Part shown: piece after piece, positions 26,051-35,214 of the stretch
How positions within the stretch are numbered: the stretch's first letter is position 1
How the letters are laid out: the number at the start of each line of letters is the position of its first letter
Source of the DNA: Pseudomonadota bacterium
GTDB taxonomy: Bacteria; Pseudomonadota; Gammaproteobacteria; Steroidobacterales; Steroidobacteraceae
NCBI GenBank assembly: GCA_021805865.1
Contig: JAJZDX010000002.1
Coordinates: 174,310 to 238,309 of the forward strand
Direction of reading: 5' to 3'
Length of the DNA stretch: 64,000 nucleotides
Made by a program: the position numbers and the translations under genes
The notes under the pieces: generated by a model
Databases searched by the model: none
What the model saw: the letters and a program-made list of their open reading frames with translations, nothing else
Told to the model about the DNA's origin: nothing

Positions 26051-28486
26051 ATGAGGGGCTTCACTCTCGAGGCCGTTTGCGCCGGCACCATCGGGCATCC
26101 GAAGGCATCGGCGAAGGTCAGCGCACTTTTCCATCATCCGCAGGCGCGCAAATCGTGGACCCGGCGCCTTGGCATTTGGCTGGTCGCCACGATCGCTCTG
26201 CCGGCCGTCGCCGCTGCCGAGCCGGGAGCGAGACCCGTGGGCACGACCGAGATGCCGGCGCATTCCGCCGTTCAGGCGGACGCGCAGGTCAAAGGTGCCC
26301 CGCATTCGGCGGTCAACCGGGGCGCCCCCGAGCTCGGGGAAATCATCGTCACTGCCCAGCACGAACGCACCACCGTGGCCAGGACGCCCATTGCGATGAC
26401 TGTGATCAGCGGAGCTCAATTGACCAGGCAAGGTCTGGATTCGGTCGCAGACCTCAACGGCTACGCCCAGAATCTCAACGTGCAGGAAAACTTCAATGGC
26501 ATTCAGTTAACCATTCGTGGCGTAACAAACACCAACGGAAGCACTCTCGATGATCCGGCCGTGGCGTTCATGCTCGACGGAATCTATATCGCCCGTCAGA
26601 CAACGCCGATGTATTTGGGCTTCTACGACATCAATCGAATCGAGGTGCTGCGCGGCCCGCAAGGCACCTTGTGGGGTCGGAACACGATCGGCGGTGTCGT
26701 CAACGTGATCACCAACCAGCCGAAACTAAGGTCACTCGAATACTCTGGTTCGGTGAGCGTCGGGAACTACGGCGCGACGAACGATCAATTCATGGTCAAT
26801 GTGCCGGTTACCCGCACTTTCGCGGTACGGGCCGCCATACTGTACAACCGTCGGAACACCTATTTGAACAAGTCGCCCGGAGACCCTTACAGCATGAATC
26901 CGGCAACGGGAGATCTCTCGGGCCGGGTGTCGTTACTATGGAAAATCGCCCACGGCATCACGTTGCACGTAATGACAGACTACGCAAACATGGACAACGT
27001 GTTCTTCGACTGGGTTCCCATCACCAATTTCTACCACGCCCCGACTACCGCCAATCCGGTTTACAACTTCGAGAACTCCATCTATTACGATGGCGGTACG
27101 ACGGAGCAGCTGAGTACGCACGGATTTCGCCAATACTGGCAAGGCGGAACCAGCGCGCATACCTGGGGCATTTCGCCGCGACTCGACTGGGATCTGGGCA
27201 AGTACCTGAAAATGACTTATCTCGGCTCATATCGAGCACAGGACGAACACTACAAATACGAGGTGCCGTTGACCCCGACGTATGCGATGCCGAACATTTA
27301 CATCTCCAGGGATGAGGAGAACTCCCAGGAGCTACGCTTCGCCTTACGGGGGGTGCGCAGACTTCAGGCACAGTTCGGCCTCTATTATTTCCGCGAGGCA
27401 CTGTACGATAACTGGAGCATCTACGATTTCCCGGACGTTCTGCACTTCGGCTATTTGGCCGTCGGCAGCAATCCTCAAGTCAATAAGTCCGAAGCCATTT
27501 ACGGCCAGGCGACGTATCGCGTGTTGCCGTCGCTCGGCCTCACCGTCGGCCTGCGTGAATCGCACGTCACGAAGAATTACTTCAGTGAAGCGGTGAGAAA
27601 TGCCCAGCCGTATTCCGATCCGCTCACCAATGTGGCGACTCCAAGTTTCGCCAAAGCCTCTGCCTCGAATCTCACTTGGCATACGGGGATCGAGTACTAC
27701 CCTTCGCGCGGCACGATGTTCTACGGAACGGTGGAAACCGGATTCAAGGCGGGCGGTGTGAACTCGGGCTGCCTCGAAGGGACAACCCGCAACGGCATCA
27801 CCTGCACTGGGACACTCGCGCTTCCCGCGTCAGTCCTCTTCTACAAACCGGAAACACTGACCGAATACGAAGCGGGCGTCAAATCCAGGCTCGTCCACGA
27901 CAGTGTCTATCTGACCCTGGATGGGTTCCATTACAACTATGACAATATACAGCTCGAGACTCTGCAAAATGTGAGTGGGCTCGAAATTCAAGCCACGACA
28001 AACGCCGCGAAGGCAACCGTAAATGGCGTCGAGTTCAGCGGAATCTGGCGGCCGGACATGAAGGACAAGTTCGATCTTGGCCTCACATATCTCGGCTCCC
28101 GGTACGGCAACTACTTTCCGCTCGGCCGGGGCAATCCGCCGAATTACAAGGGACGCCCGCTCGATGACTCTCCCCAGTACACCGTAAACCTCGGCTACAC
28201 CCACACCCAGCCGTTGCACGGTGGAGGGAGTGTGCAGCTGACCGTCCATACTTTTTTCTCGGACTCCTACCTTCTGTCCGACGTCGCGGTTCCGGTGCAA
28301 TATCGACAACCCGCATACCACATCACGGATGTCAATGCGACATACAACTTTCCAAACGGTCATTGGTATGTCGAGGCGTATGCGCGAAACCTGGAAGATA
28401 AAATTATCGTTGTCAACGCAGGCCCGGCTGCCGCGGTGCCGAGCGCACCCCGTACATATGGACTTCGCTTCGGATTTTACTATTGA
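26051..28486 (+). CDS. TonB-dependent outer-membrane receptor, block B
   Basis: An 811-residue receptor with a long N-terminal region before a signal-like hydrophobic segment (RRLGIWLVATIALPAVAAAE, about 40-59). The plug domain has GEIIVTAQHERT, LTIRGVTNTNG and VLRGPQGTLWGRNTIGGVVN. The barrel ends in the aromatic FGFYY. The start at 26051 follows the G-tract, and the reading frame further upstream lacks a start site. It is divergent from the AraC gene. It is clearly of a different subgroup from the block A and C receptors, so it probably binds a related but different ligand. About 450 bases downstream begins an acyl-CoA synthetase. Confidence 0.9.
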   Translation: MRGFTLEAVCAGTIGHPKASAKVSALFHHPQARKSWTRRLGIWLVATIALPAVAAAEPGARPVGTTEMPAHSAVQADAQVKGAPHSAVNRGAPELGEIIVTAQHERTTVARTPIAMTVISGAQLTRQGLDSVADLNGYAQNLNVQENFNGIQLTIRGVTNTNGSTLDDPAVAFMLDGIYIARQTTPMYLGFYDINRIEVLRGPQGTLWGRNTIGGVVNVITNQPKLRSLEYSGSVSVGNYGATNDQFMVNVPVTRTFAVRAAILYNRRNTYLNKSPGDPYSMNPATGDLSGRVSLLWKIAHGITLHVMTDYANMDNVFFDWVPITNFYHAPTTANPVYNFENSIYYDGGTTEQLSTHGFRQYWQGGTSAHTWGISPRLDWDLGKYLKMTYLGSYRAQDEHYKYEVPLTPTYAMPNIYISRDEENSQELRFALRGVRRLQAQFGLYYFREALYDNWSIYDFPDVLHFGYLAVGSNPQVNKSEAIYGQATYRVLPSLGLTVGLRESHVTKNYFSEAVRNAQPYSDPLTNVATPSFAKASASNLTWHTGIEYYPSRGTMFYGTVETGFKAGGVNSGCLEGTTRNGITCTGTLALPASVLFYKPETLTEYEAGVKSRLVHDSVYLTLDGFHYNYDNIQLETLQNVSGLEIQATTNAAKATVNGVEFSGIWRPDMKDKFDLGLTYLGSRYGNYFPLGRGNPPNYKGRPLDDSPQYTVNLGYTHTQPLHGGGSVQLTVHTFFSDSYLLSDVAVPVQYRQPAYHITDVNATYNFPNGHWYVEAYARNLEDKIIVVNAGPAAAVPSAPRTYGLRFGFYY

Positions 28487-28489
28487 CCC

Positions 28490-28939
28490 CGCTTTCAGGG
28501 CGATCAAGGAGAATTTCGTGACTCATTCCTCACGGTCTCGGACTGCCGTGGCAGGCGGACTCGATCAAGCGACAGACGGCCAACCGAAAATTGTGCGACG
28601 GCGCGTGCAGAATATCTCGCCGTCTTTCAGGCCTCCCGGGTCAAATCCATGTGCCCATGCGCGTTCGCTGAGAGAATCTTCTGCGGTCGCGCCGTGCGTC
28701 AGCCGCGAGGCGCTCGCGGTCAACCCTCAAATCCCAGGCATGCAAACAGAGCGCGTCGATGAGTCACCCGTGCGCATCGACATTCGCAAAACGGATGTCG
28801 CCGCTCTTCAGCTCGAAGTTCGGATCGCTCCGACTTGCTCGAGGAGTGGCGGATGCTCGCGCAGGCGCGCGTTCCATTAAGAGGTGTTTCGTGCGGCTGC
28901 GGGCGAGAATGTCGGAATAACGAAATGGGATCGTGCTAA
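28490..28939. other. No recognisable gene
   Basis: This 450-base gap between receptor B and the synthetase has no frame with a recognisable domain. It may hold a promoter for the synthetase-thiolase-symporter group. Confidence 0.35.
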
Positions 28940-30508
28940 ATGAGTAGCGAAGAAAGGATCGATCATGAGGCCATGGACATCGACCGGATGCTGCAAGCGG
29001 TCGCACGATCCGCGCCAGACCGCGTGGCCCTGACAGATGGTCAACGAGACGTGACATGGGGTGAGTTCGACCGGCACGTCAACCGGATCGCGAGGAGTCT
29101 GATCGCCCAAGGAGTAGGCCCGGGCGATAACGTCGCGATGCTCGGCTCGAATTCGGTCAGCTACGTGGAGGTCATGTTCGCAACCATCCGTGCCGGAGCG
29201 TGTGCCGTGCCACTATCCTCTTACGTCACGGCGCGAACTCGCGCGGCCATGGTCAAGGACAGCGGGTCGCGTCTTCTGTTCGTGTCTGAGCTTTACGAAG
29301 CCGAGATGCGTCCGCTTGCCAAGGACATGGGGCTCGTCGACACGCAAGTGCTGCCGCTCTGCGATGCATTTCTAGCGCAATTCACGCTGCAGATGTCCGA
29401 TACGCTACCGCTCGCGGGGGTTTCCCTGGACCTGGGATTCAATCTGATCTACTCCTCTGGGACTACAGGGATACCCAAGGGGATCATGCAGAGTAGACGG
29501 TATCGAGCGTCCGAGTCGGATTCGGTGAGGACCAGATTCGGTCTGGGCAGGGATACTCGAACTATCGTCGCCACCCCGCTGTGCTCAAACACGACCCTGT
29601 TCCTGCTCACCGCCGTGCTCTCGGCCGGCGGCACATGTATGTTGATGGAGAAATACGATACGGGCGCGTGGCTCGCGCTTGCCGAAAGCTGGCGGCCGAC
29701 GGATGTGGTGCTGGTGCCCGTTCAGTACAGACGCCTGCTCGACCATCCCGAGTTCGACCGCTTCGATCTTTCCTCGTTCCGAAACAAGTTCTGCACGAGC
29801 GCGCCGATGCCGGCCAAGACCAAGGCGGAGATCCTGAAGCGGTGGCCGGCGGGAGGCTTTGCGGAGGTCTACGGGATGACAGAGGGCGGCGTCGGTACCA
29901 CGCTGCGCGCGCAGGAACATCCTGACAAGCTCGATACCGTCGGCGTTCCCAACCCAGGGGTCGAAATGTTCGTGATTGACGAGGCCGGCCACGTTCTGCC
30001 GCAGGGTGAGATCGGGGAGCTTGTTGGCCGGTCGCCGTCGATGATGTCCGGATATCACGGGCGAGAGAAGGAAACCGCGGAGGCGAGCTGGTTCGACGAA
30101 CAGGGCCGGCGATTTCAACGAAGCGGCGACAACGGATGGTTCGATGCGGACGGTTTTTTGCATCTCCTCGATCGCAAGAAGGATGTGATCATCAGCGGTG
30201 GCTTCAACGTCTATGCGATTGACCTCGAGAATGCCCTGATGCAGCACCCGCACGTCGCGGAGGCTGCCGTGATAGCTGCGCCGAGCGTCGATTGGGGCGA
30301 GACTCCGGTCGCATACGCCGTGCTTCGCGGCAATTCCTCGCCCGAGGCGATCCGGCTCTGGGCGAATGAGCGACTCGGAAAGTCTCAACGGATCACCCGG
30401 GTCATCGCGATAGAGGAGTTGCCGCGAAGCCCCATCGGGAAGATCCTCAAGCGCGAACTTCGGGAGCGCTTCATGCGCTCCGGCTCGCCGTCGGAGGCTC
30501 GGTCGTGA
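28940..30508 (+). CDS. Acyl-CoA synthetase (AMP-forming), block B
   Basis: A 522-residue ANL ligase that differs from the A/C pair. It has the P-loop YSSGTTGIPKG, the AEVYGMTEGG adenine motif, the hinge DRKKDVIISGGFNVYA and the C-terminal lysine in SPIGKILKREL. The start could be 28940 or the in-frame ATG at 28973, which has a closer GAGG site. It is followed 90 bases later by a thiolase and then a symporter and esterase, all rightward. It probably activates a carboxylic acid produced by the esterase. Chain length is unknown. Confidence 0.88.
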   Translation: MSSEERIDHEAMDIDRMLQAVARSAPDRVALTDGQRDVTWGEFDRHVNRIARSLIAQGVGPGDNVAMLGSNSVSYVEVMFATIRAGACAVPLSSYVTARTRAAMVKDSGSRLLFVSELYEAEMRPLAKDMGLVDTQVLPLCDAFLAQFTLQMSDTLPLAGVSLDLGFNLIYSSGTTGIPKGIMQSRRYRASESDSVRTRFGLGRDTRTIVATPLCSNTTLFLLTAVLSAGGTCMLMEKYDTGAWLALAESWRPTDVVLVPVQYRRLLDHPEFDRFDLSSFRNKFCTSAPMPAKTKAEILKRWPAGGFAEVYGMTEGGVGTTLRAQEHPDKLDTVGVPNPGVEMFVIDEAGHVLPQGEIGELVGRSPSMMSGYHGREKETAEASWFDEQGRRFQRSGDNGWFDADGFLHLLDRKKDVIISGGFNVYAIDLENALMQHPHVAEAAVIAAPSVDWGETPVAYAVLRGNSSPEAIRLWANERLGKSQRITRVIAIEELPRSPIGKILKRELRERFMRSGSPSEARS

Positions 30509-30596
30509 TCCACAGCTTGCGCCAGAGCGCTCTTTCGACGACGCGAGCATTGGTGGTCCTCGCAGACGAGGACGCGCTGCGTGCCGGTGCGGGAGG

Positions 30597-31781
30597 ATGA
30601 GCGTGGAAGTCTACGTCGTATCGGCCGTGCGTACCGCGATCGGCTCATTTGGTGGCTCGCTACGCGAAGTCGAGCCCGGGGACCTGGCCGCCCGGGTAAC
30701 TCGCGAAGCGGTCCGTCGCAGTGGCGCTCCGCTCGATTCGGTCGGGCATGTCGTGTTCGGACAGGTGCTGCCGACGACCCCTAGAGACGCGTACCTCGCC
30801 CGAGTCGCCACGCTCGGAGCCGGTCTTGGGGTGCAGGTGCCAGCGCTCACCGTCAATCGGCTGTGCGGGTCGGGCCTGCAGGCCATTGTGTCCTGCGCTC
30901 AAGCCATCGCTCTCGGGGACTGCGATGTGGCCGTCGGCGGGGGTGCCGAGGTCATGAGCCGCACGCCATTCTGGGTTTCCGCCCTGCGCTGGGGCAAGCG
31001 ACTTGGCGATGCGGCCCTGATCGATGGGCTCAATGGCGGCCTCACCGATCCGTTCGAGGGCATCCTGATGGGCGTCACGGCGGAGAACGTCGCGGCCCGC
31101 TCGCAGATCCGGCGCGAGGAGCAGGATGCTCTGGCGCTGGAGAGCCACCGTCGCGCGGCCGAGGCGATTGCCCAGGGGCGCTTCGCATCCCAGATCGTTC
31201 CGGTCGCCTTGAAGAGCAAACGCGGTCCGGCCGAATTCAGCGTCGATGAGCATGTGCGCCCCGAGATCAGCGCGTCGGACCTGGCGGGACTGCGCCCGAT
31301 CTTCCGGGCCGAAGGGGGCACGGTCACCGCCGGCAACGCGTCCGGCATCAACGATGCGGCGGCGGCCGTCCTGCTCGCGAGCGCAGACGCCGTCCGCAAG
31401 CACAATCTGGTGCCTCTCGCGCGCCTGGTCGCCTACGCGCACGCGGGCGTGGAACCGGCCTACATGGGCATGGGCCCTGTGCCTGCAACCCGCCTGGCGC
31501 TGGCGCGAGCCGGCCTCGGCGTTCAAGAGATCGATTGCATCGAATCCAATGAGGCCTTCGCCGCGCAGGCGTGCGCCGTCGCCGCGGAACTTCGATTCGA
31601 GCCCGTCAAGACAAATCCCAATGGGGGCGCCATCGCCCTCGGACATCCCATCGGCGCCACCGGAGCGATCATCGTGACCAAGCTCGTGCACGAACTGAAG
31701 CGAGCCGCGGGCCGCTATGGACTCGCAACCATGTGCATCGGCGGTGGGCAAGGAATCGCCGCGATCTTCGAACGAGTCTGA
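30597..31781 (+). CDS. Thiolase, block B
   Basis: A 394-residue thiolase very close to the block A enzyme. The nucleophile is the cysteine in NRLCGSGLQA, the GHP histidine lies in AIALGHPIGATG and the second cysteine in MCIGGGQG. Compared with block A, gene order here is changed: this gene precedes the symporter on the same strand and is not next to an SDR. It serves beta-oxidation thiolysis by family. A gap of about 170 bases to the symporter matches the spacing in block A, which suggests the thiolase-symporter pair moved as a unit. Confidence 0.92.
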   Translation: MSVEVYVVSAVRTAIGSFGGSLREVEPGDLAARVTREAVRRSGAPLDSVGHVVFGQVLPTTPRDAYLARVATLGAGLGVQVPALTVNRLCGSGLQAIVSCAQAIALGDCDVAVGGGAEVMSRTPFWVSALRWGKRLGDAALIDGLNGGLTDPFEGILMGVTAENVAARSQIRREEQDALALESHRRAAEAIAQGRFASQIVPVALKSKRGPAEFSVDEHVRPEISASDLAGLRPIFRAEGGTVTAGNASGINDAAAAVLLASADAVRKHNLVPLARLVAYAHAGVEPAYMGMGPVPATRLALARAGLGVQEIDCIESNEAFAAQACAVAAELRFEPVKTNPNGGAIALGHPIGATGAIIVTKLVHELKRAAGRYGLATMCIGGGQGIAAIFERV

Positions 31782-31951
31782 CAGCCGGTCGGTCGCCTGC
31801 CCCAGAAGTCGAGCTACCGTCCGCCGCAGCGCACGCGATCGATGTACACCACCGAACATCGCGATACCGTGCTCCACAACCACCGCCGCGCTAACGCGGC
31901 AAGGTTCGCCGCGGCTGACCCACACGCGCCAACCACAGGACATCAGTCATC

Positions 31952-33472
31952 ATGGCCAGCATTGACGAGTCCATCGCCGTCCCGGCCCCGATCGGTATGA
32001 TCGTGGAGGATTCCGGCGCGGACGCCCGCCGCGCCAGGCTCAGCGTCTGGTCCAAGACAATTTACGGCACCGGCGAGATGGTGAACGGTATCGCGACCAC
32101 CGCCCTGACGTATCTCGCTTTCTTCTATCTGACCGCGGTCTGCGGCCTCTCCGGAACGCAGGCCGGCATGATCACGTTCATCGCGCTACTGGTCGATTCC
32201 ATCGCCGATCCGCTCATCGGCCTGATATCGGACAACACCTGCTCTCGGTTTGGACGGCGCCACCCGTACATGTTCGGCAGCATCGTCCCGCTCGCGCTGT
32301 CGTTCGCTCTCGTGTTCTCGATTCCAGCCACTCTCGCGGGAATGAGCCTCTTCTACTATGTCGTTTCCCTCATGCTGGTCTTGCGGGTGTGCCTGTCGCT
32401 GTATTATCTGCCGTATCTGGCAATCGGCGCGGAGATTTCGGACGACTACCACGAGCGCTCCAGCATCGTCGGCTACCGACTGCTATGCTCGGCGATCGCC
32501 GCCTTTGCCTGCCTATACCTCGGGCTCGGCGGCCTCAGTGCCAACCCGGCCGCGATGCTGCAGCGGTCCAACTACTTGCACTTCGGCTGGATGGCCGCTG
32601 CCGGCCTCATCTTGGTCGGGTTCGCCGCCGCATTTGGGACCAAACGTCAGATTCCGCGGCTGCACCGAGCGCAGCAGCGCTCGGGCAGGCCGCTCCTGCA
32701 GCTCATCCGCGAGCTGCGCGAGATCTTTCACAACAGCTCGTTCGTTTCGCTATTCCTCACCTGTCTCGTATTCTTCGTCGCCCAGGGAACCGCCGCGGTT
32801 CTCGCGCTCGACGCCAACCAATATTTCTGGAATCTGCCCGTCTCGGTCAATCAGGCGGTACTGTTGACGCTGGTCCTCGCGCCCGTCGTCGGTCTGCCGA
32901 TCGCCCGTTTGCTGCAGAATCACATGGAGAAGCGGACCCTTTCCATCGGCGGCGCGCTGGTGTTCTGTGTGTGCCAGTTCTATCCTCCGGTGCTGCGCAT
33001 CTCCAGCCTGCTGCCCGACGACTTCAAGTATCTCGGCACGCTGCTGGTGACGAACGCCGCCATCAGCGCCGTCGGTCTGGTTGTCTCGGCCATCGCCTTC
33101 CAGTCCATGATGGCCGACGCCGCCGATCATCACGAGTATCTGTTCGGCGTTCGGCGCGAGGGGATTTTCTTCTCCGGGGTGACCTTCTCGGTGAAATCCG
33201 CGAGCGGCCTCGGCTCGCTGATCGCCGGCATTGCGCTCGACGCCATACATTTTCCCGCCGACATCGCCAGCCGCGGCCTTCATCCTCATCTTCCCGTCGC
33301 CACCGTATTGGGCCTCGGCTGGATCAGCGGACCGTTGCCAGCGGCAATCACCGCTCTGTGCGTACTGCCACTGCTGATCTACTCACTGGATCAGGAAAAA
33401 TATCGACTCATCAAGCAAGCGTTGAACGAGCGTAGGAAGTCCGCATCGTCGCGCAGGACCGATGCGCCGTGA
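31952..33472 (+). CDS. GPH-family cation symporter, block B
   Basis: A 506-residue, twelve-segment membrane protein paralogous to 3790-5310. The N-terminus begins MASIDES as in block A. The loop motif SIADPLIGLISDNTCSRFGR carries a Thr-to-Cys change and a shifted Arg relative to block A, so substrate affinity may differ. It lies between thiolase and esterase on the same strand. Its stop overlaps a possible GTG, but the esterase start is placed 120 bases later. It is predicted to import a glycoside, sugar acid or related small solute. Confidence 0.88.
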   Translation: MASIDESIAVPAPIGMIVEDSGADARRARLSVWSKTIYGTGEMVNGIATTALTYLAFFYLTAVCGLSGTQAGMITFIALLVDSIADPLIGLISDNTCSRFGRRHPYMFGSIVPLALSFALVFSIPATLAGMSLFYYVVSLMLVLRVCLSLYYLPYLAIGAEISDDYHERSSIVGYRLLCSAIAAFACLYLGLGGLSANPAAMLQRSNYLHFGWMAAAGLILVGFAAAFGTKRQIPRLHRAQQRSGRPLLQLIRELREIFHNSSFVSLFLTCLVFFVAQGTAAVLALDANQYFWNLPVSVNQAVLLTLVLAPVVGLPIARLLQNHMEKRTLSIGGALVFCVCQFYPPVLRISSLLPDDFKYLGTLLVTNAAISAVGLVVSAIAFQSMMADAADHHEYLFGVRREGIFFSGVTFSVKSASGLGSLIAGIALDAIHFPADIASRGLHPHLPVATVLGLGWISGPLPAAITALCVLPLLIYSLDQEKYRLIKQALNERRKSASSRRTDAP

Positions 33473-33591
33473 AGCAAGGGCAGGGGTCTCGGGATCCCGA
33501 GCCGCACAGGTCCCAGGACCGCACTGCCGGGAGAACGCATGTCAGTCGTCAAGTTAAACTGCCCGCCGAGCAAGGGGGAGGGTCCGCACCG

Positions 33592-35214
33592 ATGAATCCG
33601 CACTATGGGCAGCCGCCGGGCGCCGCCGGCACTATCGTCCGTACGGCTCGCGGCGAGTTGGCGGGACAGTCTTTGGCCGGCGGTGTCACCGCCTTCAGAG
33701 GGATCCGCTACGCCGAGCCGCCCGTCGGCGATCTGCGTTGGAAGCCGCCCGTCGCCGCCGCCCCCTGGTCGGGTGTGCGCTCTGCGGTAGAGTTCGGGGC
33801 GGCGTGCCAGCAGGTGCGATCGGTGCCGTGCAGTATTTACGCCCGAGAAATCAAGCGCATGAGCGAGGACTGCCTGTTTCTCAACGTCTGGCGGCCGCCG
33901 CAGGCGTCCGCTGCGCCCGTGATGGTGTGGGTGCATGGCGGCTCGCTGCGCACCGGAAATCCGGCCAACGGGCTGAATGAGGGCAGCGCGCTAGCGCGCA
34001 AGGGCGTGGTTGTCGTCACGCTCAACTATCGGCTGAACGTACTGGGTTATCTCGCGCATCCACAGCTGAGTGAGGAGTCCGCGCATGGCTCCTCGGGAAA
34101 CTATGGACTGCTGGATCAGATCGAAGCGTTGTGCTGGGTTCGCGAGAACATTGCGGCGTTCGGGGGCGATCCCGGCAACGTCACGCTCTTCGGGGAGTCG
34201 GCGGGCGCATTGAGCGTCATCGAGCTCATGACCAGTCCCCTCGCCCGGGGGCTGTTCCACAAGGCGATCGTGCAGAGTGGCTACCTTGTCTCGAATCCCG
34301 AGCTGAAACGGTCGCGATTCGGCCTGCCGTCGGCGGAGGCTATCGGCGAATGGCTGGCGCGGGAGCTCGGTTCCGCTGACCTGCCGGCGTTGCGGGCGAT
34401 GGACGCTCCATCCCTGGTAGAGCGCGCGGCGGCCGCCGGATTCGATCCACAGGCGACCATCGACGGGTGGGTTCTGCCACAGCAGATCCTGGAGTGCTTC
34501 GATCGCGGTGAGCAGGCGGCGGTTCCAGTGATCGCGGGCTTCAACGAGGGCGAGATTCGTTCCCTGCAGCCGATTTTTCTGCCGCCGCTGCCGGCGAGCG
34601 CTGCGGAATACGAAAGCCTCGTGCGGAGCATTTACGCGGATCTGGCGCCTGCGTATCTCGCGCGCTATCCGGCGACCGACGTGGGAGAGAGTGCGCTTGC
34701 TGGGGCGCGTGACGCGTTCTACGGCTGGAGCTCGGAACGCCTCGTCCGGGACCAGACGCGGCTCGGACTGCCGGCTTATCTGTATTTCTTTGCGCATCAC
34801 TATCCGGCGCAGGAGGCGCTGCGTCTCGAGGCGTTCCATGCCAGTGAATTGCCTTATGTATTCGGCCGGATCGGCGTGCGCGACGGCTGGCCGGAGCTGT
34901 GGCCCCGTCCGCCCGATGACGCGTGCGAGCATGCCCTCAGCGAGGCGCTCATGAGCTACTTCACGAGCTTCGCGCGTGACGGCGCGCCGTCGGCTCCCGA
35001 AACGGCCGCTTGGCGGGCCTATCGGGATGAACGGGCGTATCTCGAGTTCCGTGCGTCACCGCAGTCGATGCAGCACTTGCTCCCTGGGATGTTCGAGCTG
35101 CACGAGGAAGTGATCGCCCGGCGCCGCGCGTCCGGCACGCAGCATTGGTACATCAATGTCGGGCTGGCCTCTCCACCGCTGCCGTCGGCGCCGTGCTCCC
35201 GGAGAGCCAAATGA
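33592..35214 (+). CDS. Type-B carboxylesterase, block B
   Basis: A 540-residue alpha/beta-hydrolase of the carboxylesterase/cholinesterase family that hydrolyses carboxylic esters. The nucleophile serine is in LFGESAGALS, the oxyanion hole in VHGGSLR, the acid residue in GFNEGE and the histidine in EAFHASELPY. There is no signal peptide, so the enzyme acts after uptake. The start at 33592 has GGGGAG upstream and gives an N-terminus like the other copies. The stop overlaps the next start as ATGA, indicating translational coupling with the FadN-like enzyme. An intact relative lies at 57824, with relics at 11990 and about 49640. Confidence 0.92.
   Translation: MNPHYGQPPGAAGTIVRTARGELAGQSLAGGVTAFRGIRYAEPPVGDLRWKPPVAAAPWSGVRSAVEFGAACQQVRSVPCSIYAREIKRMSEDCLFLNVWRPPQASAAPVMVWVHGGSLRTGNPANGLNEGSALARKGVVVVTLNYRLNVLGYLAHPQLSEESAHGSSGNYGLLDQIEALCWVRENIAAFGGDPGNVTLFGESAGALSVIELMTSPLARGLFHKAIVQSGYLVSNPELKRSRFGLPSAEAIGEWLARELGSADLPALRAMDAPSLVERAAAAGFDPQATIDGWVLPQQILECFDRGEQAAVPVIAGFNEGEIRSLQPIFLPPLPASAAEYESLVRSIYADLAPAYLARYPATDVGESALAGARDAFYGWSSERLVRDQTRLGLPAYLYFFAHHYPAQEALRLEAFHASELPYVFGRIGVRDGWPELWPRPPDDACEHALSEALMSYFTSFARDGAPSAPETAAWRAYRDERAYLEFRASPQSMQHLLPGMFELHEEVIARRRASGTQHWYINVGLASPPLPSAPCSRRAK

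Noticed and set aside
28764..29057. Leftward frame before the block B synthetase
   Set aside because: It overlaps the synthetase start on the opposite strand and shows no conserved domain.
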